From Planctomycetota bacterium (GTDB lineage: Bacteria; Planctomycetota; UBA1135; GCA-002686595): DNA of 64,000 nucleotides. The position numbers and the translations under genes were made by a program. Of the stretch, positions 46,399-55,542 are shown one piece after another. The stretch is from assembly GCA_012959525.1 (NCBI GenBank), contig DUDB01000047.1:113726-177725 (forward strand). The letters are read 5' to 3'. Each line of letters begins with the position of its first letter. Position 1 is the first letter of the stretch. The notes under the pieces were generated by a model. It searched no databases and was not told the DNA's origin. It saw only the letters and a list, made by a program, of their open reading frames with translations.

Positions 46399-47166
46399 CT
46401 AGTTCAAGATGAGAGATGGACACGTGACAGCAGCTTCCATCTTGTGCACCTCGCTTAGGTTCACCTCCAAGAGGCGGAACCCCTCGTCGGCGAGCCTCTC
46501 ATTCGTCCGGGGGTAGGCCGAGGAGCAGATCACGCGCTCACCCACCGCAAGGACGTTGGCCCCGCAGGGTTCGCTGGGGTGCGCCTCGATGATACCCGAG
46601 TGCTCCACTCGCGAGAGATTGAGCCAGTCCCGATGGATCAGAATGCGGCCATCGGGCAGCGATGACATGGCACTCTTGAGGTGCAGGCACCCGCCGAGCT
46701 CCACCGCCTTGACCCGGTAGCCGTGGTCCAGCACCAGATGCGCGAGCTCCTTCAGGCCCGCATGGTTGGTGCGCCCCCCCTGGCCCACGTACAGCACACC
46801 ATCGTGCAGGCATACGTCACCCCCGTCGAGGGTGCTGGGAGCTTCCATGGTGAGGCAGGTGCGTAAGGGCTCCAAGATCTTGGCCATGGGCTCGACCTCG
46901 CCAACTCGAGAGGGAGCACCTGGCCGGGTCAAGATGGCCACCTCGTCGAGGACGATGGCAGTGTCCTCCACGTAGACGCTGTCGGGAAACTCGGGGAGAG
47001 CCGGTAGGGTGATGACGTTCAATCCCGCTACGCGCAAGGCCGCCACGTAGCCAGCGTGCTGCTCCGCCAGCTGGCCTGGGTCAACGGCATCGCGCTCCTG
47101 ATAGGAGAGTTCACAGGCGGAGAGATCATCCCCCGGCTTCCGTACGATGGCTGTGGGACCAGGCAT
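46399..47166 (-). CDS. N(G),N(G)-dimethylarginine dimethylaminohydrolase (DDAH)
   Basis: A 255-residue guanidine-modifying enzyme of the DDAH/arginine deiminase superfamily, converting methylated arginine to citrulline and methylamine. FPDSVYVEDTAIVLD, TLDGGDVCLHDGVLYVGQGG, GGCLHLKSAMSSLPDGRIL (catalytic His) and MEAAVTCPSLI (nucleophilic Cys near the end) are all in order. It has no signal peptide. The start ATG at 47166 overlaps the stop of the M1 peptidase as TGATG, so translation is coupled. Activity on dimethylarginine rather than a related guanidine compound is inferred from family likeness. Confidence 0.88.
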   Translation of the reverse strand: MPGPTAIVRKPGDDLSACELSYQERDAVDPGQLAEQHAGYVAALRVAGLNVITLPALPEFPDSVYVEDTAIVLDEVAILTRPGAPSRVGEVEPMAKILEPLRTCLTMEAPSTLDGGDVCLHDGVLYVGQGGRTNHAGLKELAHLVLDHGYRVKAVELGGCLHLKSAMSSLPDGRILIHRDWLNLSRVEHSGIIEAHPSEPCGANVLAVGERVICSSAYPRTNERLADEGFRLLEVNLSEVHKMEAAVTCPSLILN

Positions 47167-49016
47167 CACTCGAAGAGCGCATCGAGGCTGATGGCGGATA
47201 CGGCGTGGTAGCCGGGCCTCGCCCGGCTGTAGATGGCCTCTGCACGAGCACGCCCCTGGGGCGTGGCGCACAGCTCCTCGTAGAGTGGCATCAGAAACTT
47301 GCGACGACCCACAGTCATCAGGAACTGCTCCAAACGCTCGTCAGCATTCGGGTAGCCCTCTCTGATCGCGAGCCGCAGCCAGGCAAAGAGGATCTCAGAA
47401 TTGCCGTTCGAGCCAAAACCGAACGTCTGGTCCAGCTGCCCCATGGACTGGGCGCCGATTCCCTCGGGTAAGCCGTTCAGGAACCTCAGCCACTGGCCCG
47501 TTACCCACCCATCACAATCGAGCTCGGCGGAAGGGCTCCCCGCTGCGAGGCGCTGGAGTTGTCCGTCTACCTTGGCCAGGGCATCAGACACAGGCCGGGG
47601 TGCATCGGCGGGAAGCCCCGGCGCATCGAGCCACTCATCCAGGTCCATCTGTGAGGGCAGGTCAGGGAAAGCCCCCAACAAGTAATCGCGCCATTGATCC
47701 GTGCTACGGGATTGGAAGGAGCCGGCACGGAACCACTCCTCCAGGACGGGATCCAGAGCCTTCCGCCCCACGCATTCCTCCACGCGCTTCAGAAACAGGG
47801 CGCCCTTGTTGTAGGGCACACCGCTGAATCCATCGTCGGGGTGATGCCCGGCCAGATCGATGTTCAGCACGGTCTGCCAGGGCTCCAAGGCTTTCAACTC
47901 CTGCTCCAGATTCTGCCAGGCCAGGAGGCCCTCCATGTTCGCGCGCTCCTGCCCGTAGAGTTCCTCCATGATCCGGCCCTCGCAGTACACCGTGAAGCCC
48001 TCATTCAGCCAGAAGTCCCCCCAGGTGGCATTGGTCACCAGATTGCCCGACCAGGAGTGAGCCAGCTCGTGGGCGATGATCGAGACCAGGGATTGATCTC
48101 CGGCGATTGTGGTCGGCGTAAGGAACGTCAGGGTGGGGTTCTCCATACCTCCGTAGGGAAAGGCAGGAGGTAGCACGAGCAGGTCGTAGCGGCCCCATTG
48201 GTAGGCGCCGAACAGGCCCTCCGCGCATTGAACCATGCGCTCCACGTCGGCAAACTCCGCGGCTGCCGAGGAAAGGACACCCGGCTCGGCCCAGATTGCG
48301 CAGCGCTCGGACACGTCATGGGAAGCAAGGTCGCCGCAGGCCAAGGCAATCAGGTAGCTCGGGATCGGATTCTCCATTCGAAAGCGCCACAGATCCGTTG
48401 GCGTCGCGTCCGGAGATTCCTCCACCACGGGCGTGGGGCCATTGCGCGAGCCGGCGCTCATGAGAACGGTCATGCCTCGCGGGGCGCGGATGGTGGCGTC
48501 ATAGGTGGCGCGTACGGCGGGTGAATCCTGAAGCGGAATCCACGAGCGTGTCAGGATCGCCTGACCCTGGGTGAACAGGAACGGCTGCCGCCCCCCATCT
48601 GTTTGGGAAGGTGCCAGGAACTGCAGGGCTTCGGCTCCCGGACCGCTGCTGTAGATCACCGAGATCTCCTCTTCCTCCTCGAGAAGTTGAATGGTCAGCG
48701 CGCGCCCCAGACGCCCTTGCTCTTCCCCAAGAGTCCACTGGCGCTCCCCACCATCGGAACCGCGCACTGCCTCGATCACGAGTTCATGGGTGTCAAGGAT
48801 CAGCGCCGCTCCAGTATCGATGCGCTCCAAGCCCAGCGTCGCGCGGCCGTGGACGCGCTGCCCCTCAAAATCGAGGTTCAGATCCAGGCTGACATGCTGC
48901 ACGCGCACCTGGTCCGGGCGGGCCAGGCTGTGGGCATCCACCGGAGCGGACACGGGCTCGGGAGCACACGCGAGAAGAGCCGCAGCCGCGAGAGTGAGTG
49001 GTGAACGGTGAGACAT
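47166..49016 (-). CDS. M1-family aminopeptidase, lipoprotein (LTA4 hydrolase-like)
   Basis: A 616-residue zinc aminopeptidase. The exopeptidase motif is YGGMENPTLTF and the zinc motif HELAHSWSGN with the third ligand in FWLNEGFTVYCEGRI. The order and length match the leukotriene A4 hydrolase branch. The signal peptide ends in LLACAPEP with a lipobox-like Cys, so the protein is probably tethered to a membrane. It overlaps the DDAH gene by TGATG and is divergent from the gene at 49147. M4 (49016) gives the best signal peptide. Confidence 0.93.
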   Translation of the reverse strand: MSHRSPLTLAAAALLACAPEPVSAPVDAHSLARPDQVRVQHVSLDLNLDFEGQRVHGRATLGLERIDTGAALILDTHELVIEAVRGSDGGERQWTLGEEQGRLGRALTIQLLEEEEEISVIYSSGPGAEALQFLAPSQTDGGRQPFLFTQGQAILTRSWIPLQDSPAVRATYDATIRAPRGMTVLMSAGSRNGPTPVVEESPDATPTDLWRFRMENPIPSYLIALACGDLASHDVSERCAIWAEPGVLSSAAAEFADVERMVQCAEGLFGAYQWGRYDLLVLPPAFPYGGMENPTLTFLTPTTIAGDQSLVSIIAHELAHSWSGNLVTNATWGDFWLNEGFTVYCEGRIMEELYGQERANMEGLLAWQNLEQELKALEPWQTVLNIDLAGHHPDDGFSGVPYNKGALFLKRVEECVGRKALDPVLEEWFRAGSFQSRSTDQWRDYLLGAFPDLPSQMDLDEWLDAPGLPADAPRPVSDALAKVDGQLQRLAAGSPSAELDCDGWVTGQWLRFLNGLPEGIGAQSMGQLDQTFGFGSNGNSEILFAWLRLAIREGYPNADERLEQFLMTVGRRKFLMPLYEELCATPQGRARAEAIYSRARPGYHAVSAISLDALFE

Positions 49017-49146
49017 GCCAACCACAATCCTCTACCAGACCCCTGCTGTAAACGCCAAGGGCCCGGGAACGGCGAGATCGGGGCCCCCGTGCTACTTTGG
49101 AGGTCTCCCCGTCGCACGCCATCCTCTCCACCCAAAAGACCCTGCG

Positions 49147-51522
49147 ATGATATCCAAACGCGCCTCGGCCGCTTTCAACCTGCTCGCCCTTCTGGGAACC
49201 GCCCCCCTCGCTGGGGCTCAAGACGGGGAGCGGGCATTACTGCTCGTGGACCCGTCCAATCCCGAGTCCCTCTACGTGGCCAATCACTACGCGGAGAAAC
49301 GCGGGATCCCGCCCCAGAACATGATCTTCATGCGGCCGGGAACGACGGATTACTCCAACTTCGTCGCGACAAACATGCAGGGATTCGTGGGAGAGCTCGC
49401 CAACACAGGGATGGCCGCTCAGGTCGATTTTGTGGTCGTACCCCCCAGCGACAACTACTACATCTCGGCTCCGGGCCTGGTCACGGATCAATGTTCGCCC
49501 GTCACCAGGTTCACGGTTCCCGGCGCCTATGGCCTCTACCGGCAGTCGGCGGACATCCAGGCCGGCCTGCCGATCAACACGCCCAACCACTTCTTCAAAT
49601 CGATCTATTCCGGCAACGCCTTCGATTCCGAGCAGACTTACTACTTCGGAGTCCCGAGCTCGAATGCCAATGCGGAGAGCTACCTGATCCCGACGATGCT
49701 CGGGTACACGGGCACCAGAGGGAACACCTTGCAAGAGGTGCTCGACATGATCGACCGCAGTGTGGCGACGGACTTCACCGCGCCCCTGGGGACGGTCTAC
49801 TACATGGAGACGACGGACAGCGCGCGCTCCAGCCCCCGGCACGACAAGTATCCGCTGGCGGTGGACCGCCTGAATATCGCGGGTGGCGCCGGCCAGCACC
49901 TGCTCTCGGTGCTGCCCCTGGGCAACCACGACTGCCTGGGCGTCATGACGGGCTGGGCCAGCCCCAGCATCTCCGATCCCAACTTCAGCCTCCTACCGGG
50001 CTCCTTCGCTGACCACCTGACGAGCTACGCGGGCAGCTTCTGGACAGGCTCCCAGACCAAGATGAGTGCCTGGATCACCAAGGGCGCGAGCGGCACGGCG
50101 GGCACCATCGAGGAGCCTTGCAACTACTCGGGCAAGTTCCCGCACCCCCTGCTGCACGTGGCCTACTACAAGGGCGTCACCCTCGGAGAGGCGTGGTTCC
50201 GCAGCACCGGGTTCATGCCCTTTCAATCCCTGTTCCTGGGCGATCCTCTGACGCGCCCGTACGGCAGCCCACCCTTCGTGGACCTGCCCGGTGCCCCTCA
50301 GAATCCGGTCTCTGGCACCATCGTCCTGTCGCCGGTGGCCTCGGGCACGGCCCCGGGCGCTAGCATCGCCAAGCTGGACCTGCTGGTGGACGGCGTACGT
50401 CTGGACACGGCGGACGGAGTGGGCACCTTCACCCTCGACACGACGGAGTTGACCGATGGTTGGCATGACCTGCGCATCCTCGCCACGGACAGCAAGATGC
50501 AACGCAACGTCGGACGCTGGGCGGGCAGTCTGATCGTGGACAACCTCGGGGCCAGCGTTGGTTTGACCACGGGTAATTCGAGTGGCGACCTGGGCACATT
50601 GTTCGGATTCATGGTCAGTCCGACGGGCCCCGCCAAGGTCGTCGAGACCGTGCTAATGCGTGGCCACAGGGTGGTTGCTTCGGCATTGGGTCCGAACACC
50701 AGCTTGGCGCTGCATGGGCAGGTCCTGGGAGCGGGCGGTGCCGTGATTGTGCAAGCCGAAACGCGCTACGCCGATGGAACACGCTCGCGTAGCGCACCTG
50801 TCAGCCTCTCCATCGCCTACTCGGGTACGACCACGGGAAGTGCTCCGGGGGTCTTCTCCTTCAGCAAGCACGTGCGCAACGACTCGCCATTCCTGCTCGA
50901 GCTCCCGGTCAGTCATCCGGACGATCCCACGACGATCAACACTACGGTGCTGACCAACCCCTCCCAGTCCACGAATCTGGGCGGCGTAGGAAAGTGGCGT
51001 GTGTTCCAGCCCCAGGCGGGAGCCAATGGCACGGACACCTTGACCTTCCAGGCTTCGGGCCCGGGCGGAGCCTCTGGCGTGGCGACGGTGACCCTGTATT
51101 ACGACGACCCCAACCCCTGTCCCCCCGGGCTGAACTACTGCGTGGGAGCGCCGAACTCCGTGGGCGCGGGAGCCACCATGGGCTACACGGGCAGCACATC
51201 GATCCTGACCAACGATCTGGTCCTGACCTGCGACAACCTGCCCTCCAGCCAATTCGGCCTGTTCTTCTTGGGCCAGGGTCAGACCCAGAACCCCGTGGCG
51301 GACGGATTCATGTGCATCGCGAGCAACCACGTGCGATTCGGGGCGCTCCAGATCGGCCCCACGGGGCAAGCAAGCATGGCGGTGGACCTGTCCAACCTCC
51401 CAGGCTCGAATCAGGTCTTGGCTGGAGAAACCTGGAATCACCAGTTCTGGTACCGGGACCCCGGCGGCGGGCCAGTGGGCAACAATCTCTCCGACGGTTT
51501 GGCCCTGGTGTTCTGCCCATGA
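49147..51522 (+). CDS. Secreted TIGR03790-like protein with shared C-terminal domain
   Basis: The 791-residue product has a signal peptide (ASAAFNLLALLGTAPLAGA). The main domain (ALLLVDPSNPESLYVANHYA, then EKRGIPPQNMIFMRPG) resembles TIGR03790 proteins, a large secreted family of unknown function. A beta-sandwich region (IVLSPVASGTAPGASIAKLD) follows. It ends in a domain starting NYCVGAPNSVGAGATM and ending SDGLALVFCP, also found in the M36-like protein; the terminal Cys pair probably forms a disulfide. ATG 49147 begins the signal peptide. Confidence 0.82.
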   Translation: MISKRASAAFNLLALLGTAPLAGAQDGERALLLVDPSNPESLYVANHYAEKRGIPPQNMIFMRPGTTDYSNFVATNMQGFVGELANTGMAAQVDFVVVPPSDNYYISAPGLVTDQCSPVTRFTVPGAYGLYRQSADIQAGLPINTPNHFFKSIYSGNAFDSEQTYYFGVPSSNANAESYLIPTMLGYTGTRGNTLQEVLDMIDRSVATDFTAPLGTVYYMETTDSARSSPRHDKYPLAVDRLNIAGGAGQHLLSVLPLGNHDCLGVMTGWASPSISDPNFSLLPGSFADHLTSYAGSFWTGSQTKMSAWITKGASGTAGTIEEPCNYSGKFPHPLLHVAYYKGVTLGEAWFRSTGFMPFQSLFLGDPLTRPYGSPPFVDLPGAPQNPVSGTIVLSPVASGTAPGASIAKLDLLVDGVRLDTADGVGTFTLDTTELTDGWHDLRILATDSKMQRNVGRWAGSLIVDNLGASVGLTTGNSSGDLGTLFGFMVSPTGPAKVVETVLMRGHRVVASALGPNTSLALHGQVLGAGGAVIVQAETRYADGTRSRSAPVSLSIAYSGTTTGSAPGVFSFSKHVRNDSPFLLELPVSHPDDPTTINTTVLTNPSQSTNLGGVGKWRVFQPQAGANGTDTLTFQASGPGGASGVATVTLYYDDPNPCPPGLNYCVGAPNSVGAGATMGYTGSTSILTNDLVLTCDNLPSSQFGLFFLGQGQTQNPVADGFMCIASNHVRFGALQIGPTGQASMAVDLSNLPGSNQVLAGETWNHQFWYRDPGGGPVGNNLSDGLALVFCP

Positions 51523-51571
51523 TCGGAACCCGGCCCTAGAAAGGACGCGCGGTGCATGCTGGAATACACCC

Positions 51572-52219
51572 ATGCCCGACCCCTCCACAGCGACAAGCAC
51601 CGCGCCCAGGCGTTGCTCCAACTGTCAGGCTCAGTTGCCGGACACACCGGTATCGATCTGTCCCTATTGCGTCATGCCCGTGGGGGATGGAACTGAAGGC
51701 GAGCAGAAGGAGAGCAAGAACACCCCGAGGCTGGCCAAAGTGCGCGAGAGCGATGCCTTCGCGGAGGCAACAGGCATCGCTCCCCCAGAGTCCCCCGCAT
51801 TCCAGCAGGGTGCGCGTTTGACGGGTCTGGCCTGGACGCTGGCGGCCTATGGAACGGCCTGGCTGGCCACGGACTGGCTGTTGAAGTCCGTGGATCTTTG
51901 GTCCATCCCGGCGGGTGGCTTTGTAGTCCTACTCGGCATCATTCAATACGTGCGCGGCATGCGCTTGCGAAAGCAGGCGACGAGCCAAGAGCTACTCTGT
52001 CGCCCGGCCGTGATTCTCTCTCGGCGTAGCGAAGTAGAACTCAGTGGATTTTCTGGGAGCACGACCTACTTCTTCGAGCTTGAACTCAAGGATGGGGTGA
52101 TCGCGGAGTTTTCCTACGCCGGTCGAGGGCCGAACGCTGACGTCTACACCAACAACCTCTCGGGCATCGCCTACACCCGCGGTTCAACCCTGTTGGACTT
52201 CAAACAGGTCCGTACCTGA
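51572..52219 (+). CDS. Zinc-ribbon membrane protein of unknown function
   Basis: The 215-residue protein has an N-terminal zinc ribbon (CSNCQAQLPDTPVSICPYC, residues about 15-33), a Glu/Lys-rich linker and two hydrophobic segments (LTGLAWTLAAYGTAWLATDW and IPAGGFVVLLGIIQYV). It finishes with a beta-rich domain. CxxC pairs with this spacing usually bind zinc on the cytoplasmic side. No family beyond zinc ribbon is recognised. It ends 15 nt from the stop of the UxxU barrel gene, converging on it. Confidence 0.75.
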   Translation: MPDPSTATSTAPRRCSNCQAQLPDTPVSICPYCVMPVGDGTEGEQKESKNTPRLAKVRESDAFAEATGIAPPESPAFQQGARLTGLAWTLAAYGTAWLATDWLLKSVDLWSIPAGGFVVLLGIIQYVRGMRLRKQATSQELLCRPAVILSRRSEVELSGFSGSTTYFFELELKDGVIAEFSYAGRGPNADVYTNNLSGIAYTRGSTLLDFKQVRT

Positions 52220-52234
52220 AAGCCCGGGATAGGA

Positions 52235-53314
52235 TCAGAAGCCGGTCGTGATCCCGAAATAGACTCCCACGCTCTCCGCGAGTTGCACCTCACCACCCGC
52301 GGCCCCGCCGTGGATGCGGGTGTAGATCGGAACGCGACTCTGCAGATTCAGGGTCACTCCTTTGCCGACATCCCAGGTCAAGGTGGGCTTGAGGGACACC
52401 TCAAAGCGGCCCGTGTTGGGCACGCCAAAAGTTCCCTCGGCGGTCCCCCCCGGCCCGACGATGTCGTCCCCGTCGAACCGGTCCCTACCCGCCCACAGCC
52501 ACTCACTGAAGAGCGCCGCGGTCAGGCGCGTGTCCTCGATGTGCCGGGCCGGGCCGATATCGAGGGAGCCACTGGCGGCCGTGCGGTAGTCGTAACGGTT
52601 CTCGGTAAAGGGCACCCTGAGTTCCAGTCCACCAAACCACATCCACCCCGAATCGAGTCGGTACAGGGCCTGCAGGCCGAAGTCCGGATCGAAGGTGCCC
52701 GTTCCCAGTTGCAGGTGGCTGTGGTTGGGGACCTCGATTCCCAGGTCGTCGGCCGCCTCATGGTCCAGGTAGGAGGCGGCCGTGAGCCTGTTGACATGGC
52801 CCGTGGGCAGGGAGAGTCCCAAACTTGCGGAGAGCAGGAAGTTCTCGGCGTGGGAGAAATAGCGCTTGAGCGCCAGGCGCACGTCGCCCATGCCCTCGGC
52901 GGTCTCGTTGCGATGGTGTTCGTCCGTGTGGGTGACGCTCGCGCTCAGACGCTTGTAGGGCACGGCCAAAGAGATCTCCGTGCGATCACTGGTGGCGTAG
53001 CGACCGATCAGGTCGGTGCGGAACAAGTAGAAGGCCGCGTCCCCGTGCTCCGCCGCCGCGGGGTCGAGCCCCTGCAACTCATCAAATGAAACGTAGTCGT
53101 CGCCATGAACGAGTCGGGTTAGAGGATGGTACTGAGAGGTCACATCCAACAGGAAGCGCCCCTCTTCCAAGGGCCCGTCATACAGCGAGCGTCCACCTGT
53201 GATCTCTCCACCGGAGAGAATCGGGCTTGCTCACCCTGGTCATTGGGCCTGGGCCACTTGGGTGGCACCCAACAGGGCGGTGGTCAGGACGGAAAGGAAC
53301 AGTGAACGGCGCAT
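52235..53314 (-). CDS. Outer-membrane beta-barrel-like protein with UxxU N-terminus (candidate double-Sec selenoprotein)
   Basis: Read from ATG 53314, the frame codes a signal peptide (LFLSVLTTALLGATQVAQAQ), then UGA (53240-53242), Pro, Gly, UGA (53231-53233), then continues unbroken (ASPILSGGEITGGRSLYDGP, then EEGRFLLDVTSQYHPLTRL) to a normal UGA stop at 52235. With both UGAs as Sec it is 359 residues with Sec25-Pro-Gly-Sec28, at or just after the cleavage site. The rest has the alternating strands of a porin-like barrel (MetA_deg-like), ending VGVYFGITTGF. Without readthrough the barrel has no signal peptide, yet the signal peptide is exactly in frame. A bacterial SECIS-like hairpin with a bulged U begins 8 nt after the second UGA. 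UPGU would correspond to a CPGC redox motif. Alternative: two coincidental stops, which is less likely. Confidence 0.75.
53201..53222 (-). promoter_or_regulatory. Candidate bacterial SECIS hairpin of the UxxU gene
   Basis: On the minus strand GAT-T-CTCTCC pairs with GGAGAGATC (9 bp plus one bulged U) around a GGU apical loop at 53210-53212. The first loop G is 18 nt after the second UGA. The loop matches that of the candidate at 10246, and a bulged U in the stem recalls the E. coli fdhF element recognised by SelB. Confidence 0.65.
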
Positions 53315-53367
53315 GACAGTATGTAGGATCTTGGCGTTCGCAGTCATCTTCCTCAAACCCTCCCCAC

Positions 53368-54252
53368 TTGAAGTTTAAGCTCGGCATCGCACTTCTGGGC
53401 CTGTGTGCCCTGGCCGCCACGGCCGTCTTCATCGCCCGTTCCGGTGCGGGCTACTCCGGGACGCCGTTGGAGCAGGACTGGATCGAGTTGCAGACCTGGG
53501 GCAGGGGCATTTCTTCGGGAAGCGCCCAGGGGCCGAACCTCGAGGAGGCCGCAGGGGCCTGGACCGCAGCGCAACAGGCGGGTGTAGACGCCACCACTGA
53601 ACTCGCGCGCTGCCGGGAGTTGCTGGCCAGCGGCGCATACACCGTAGCCGGTAGACCGTACGCGGGCCTGGGCGTCATGGAGCTTGGGCAGCAGGTTCTG
53701 GACTCGGAGGGATTGGATTCCTCCGGCTTGGGGCAGGTATTGACCCTGGCCCGGCGGCTGCAGCGCGAAGGTCCCCTGATCGGGTTCATGGTAGGGATGA
53801 AGTTGACCCAGCGGTCCATGGAACTCTGCCGCTCGAACCCCGCTCTTCTGCCCACCGACCTGGACTTGCCCGCGCCACAGCCTGGCGAGTTGTTCTCGGC
53901 CCTCTGCCGTGACTTCGTGCTGAGTTCCACAGCCCTCAATCCTGGCGGTGCAGAGGCCCCGGACGTCCTCTCCCTCCCGGATGCAGGCGGGAAACATCTG
54001 ATGGAGCATATGCGTGCCACTTACATCGACATGGCTCGCCTGTACCTTCCCCTGCGTGACCACCCCGAGCGTTTTGGGGAGGTGCCCCCGCCCGAGAAGC
54101 CGGGCTGGTTCGTTCGGCTGCGCGCAATCCTGCTCGCCAGACCTGCCGACATGAAGCGCACCCTGGCTCCCCTGCTGGCCATCAACATGGGAGCCTACGG
54201 GAAGACCTGGGCGCAACTGGTGGCCGACTGGTCGGCTGTCCTGAAACCCTAG
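53368..54252 (+). CDS. Membrane-anchored protein of unknown function
   Basis: The 294-residue product starts at TTG 53368 with MKFKLGIALLGLCALAATAV, a signal anchor. The rest is helical and Leu/Ala/Arg-rich, with EQDWIELQTWGRGISSG near the start and GVMELGQQVLDSEGLDSSGL further on, and no catalytic motif. It is divergent from the UxxU gene with only 53 nt between starts, so the two share a promoter region and may be linked in function. No family is recognised. Confidence 0.7.
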   Translation: MKFKLGIALLGLCALAATAVFIARSGAGYSGTPLEQDWIELQTWGRGISSGSAQGPNLEEAAGAWTAAQQAGVDATTELARCRELLASGAYTVAGRPYAGLGVMELGQQVLDSEGLDSSGLGQVLTLARRLQREGPLIGFMVGMKLTQRSMELCRSNPALLPTDLDLPAPQPGELFSALCRDFVLSSTALNPGGAEAPDVLSLPDAGGKHLMEHMRATYIDMARLYLPLRDHPERFGEVPPPEKPGWFVRLRAILLARPADMKRTLAPLLAINMGAYGKTWAQLVADWSAVLKP

Positions 54253-54304
54253 CCTCCCCCGACTTCTCTTGTGTGCGGACAGAAAGCCCTTGCCAGGCGG
54301 GGAT

Positions 54305-55492
54305 TCAGGAAGCGTAGACCGCGCCGGAAGCCAGGAGCGGGTCGACCCCGGGGTCCTGGCCCTGATCGGTCAGGGCGGCTCGCAGGGCGGCCAGGCACAG
54401 GCTGACGCTGCGGCGCGTGGCGCCCGCGCCCATCAGGCCGATGCGCCACGTGTTGCCCGCCATGGGTCCCAATCCGCCGCCGATTTCCAGACTGAACTGA
54501 TTGAGCAGGAACGCGCGGGCGCGAGGATCATCTATGCCGTCGGGCACGGCCACGGCGGTCAGGGGGGCTAGGCGTTCCTCGGCCGCGACCCGCGGGGTGA
54601 GGCCCATGGATTCGAGGCCCGCCACCAGAGCGCGCGCGTGCAAGGCGTGCCGGGCGATGCGCTCCTCCAGGCCCTCGACCAGGATCAGTCGCAGGGACTC
54701 GTGCAACCCGTACAGCATGTTGATGGGCGCCGTGTGGTGATAGGCGCGGTCACTCCCCCAGTAGTTGGAGATCATGGACAGGTCCAGGTACCAACTCTGT
54801 ACGGGCGTCTTGCGCTCGGCCAGAACGGCGCTGGCGCGCGGGCTGAAGCTGATGGGCGACAGTCCCGGGGGACAGGAGAGGCACTTCTGGGTGCCCGAAT
54901 AGGCCGCGTCAATGCCCATGTCATCCAAGTGCACCGCGTGGCCGCCCAGGGAGGTCACGCAGTCCACCAACAGGAGAGCATCGCACTCGTCGGCCACGGC
55001 ACGAGCCACAGCGAGATCCTGAAGCACACCCGTAGAAGTCTCGGCATGAACGATGCAGAGCAGCTTGAACGACTTCCCCCCCGCCCCCGCCCGCAGCTCG
55101 TCCTCGCTGAAGGAGCGGCCCCAGGTCTGCTCAACGGTGGTGACCTCGGCCCCTGCACGCCGAGCCACCTCGGCCATGCGCGTTCCGAAGACCCCATTCA
55201 CGGCCACCAACACGGGATCGCCGGGCTCGATGAGGTTGACCAGACAGGTCTCCATGCCTGCGGAGCCCGTACCCGACATGGGGAAGGTGAGCTCGTTCTC
55301 CGTGCCCATGACTTGGCGCAGCATGCTGCGCACCTCGTCCATGATGACGAGGAAGGCCGGGTCCAGATGCCCCAGGGTCGGGCGAGCCAGAGCCGAGAGC
55401 ACGGCCGGATCGATCACGCTGGGACCGGGGCCCAACAACACGCGCTGGGGAGGATGGACTGAGGAGGGCAGGGTCATGTCGGAATCGGGCAT
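54305..55492 (-). CDS. Class V aminotransferase (alanine/serine-glyoxylate type)
   Basis: A 395-residue PLP enzyme of fold type I, class V. The Schiff-base lysine is in YSGTQKCLSCPPGLSPI. PMSGTGSAGMETCLVNLI and FKLLCIVHAETSTG bind phosphate and cofactor, and LGPGPSVIDPAVLSALA at the start is typical of alanine-glyoxylate and serine-glyoxylate aminotransferases. It probably moves an amino group to glyoxylate. ATG 55492 is selected; ATG 55477 and upstream in-frame codons are possible. It is followed 51 nt upstream by the S9 peptidase gene on the same strand. Confidence 0.88.
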   Translation of the reverse strand: MPDSDMTLPSSVHPPQRVLLGPGPSVIDPAVLSALARPTLGHLDPAFLVIMDEVRSMLRQVMGTENELTFPMSGTGSAGMETCLVNLIEPGDPVLVAVNGVFGTRMAEVARRAGAEVTTVEQTWGRSFSEDELRAGAGGKSFKLLCIVHAETSTGVLQDLAVARAVADECDALLLVDCVTSLGGHAVHLDDMGIDAAYSGTQKCLSCPPGLSPISFSPRASAVLAERKTPVQSWYLDLSMISNYWGSDRAYHHTAPINMLYGLHESLRLILVEGLEERIARHALHARALVAGLESMGLTPRVAAEERLAPLTAVAVPDGIDDPRARAFLLNQFSLEIGGGLGPMAGNTWRIGLMGAGATRRSVSLCLAALRAALTDQGQDPGVDPLLASGAVYAS

Positions 55493-55542
55493 GGAATGTG
55501 ACGGGGTGGAATCGGGGTCGGTGATCCGAGTAGTCGCGGAGA

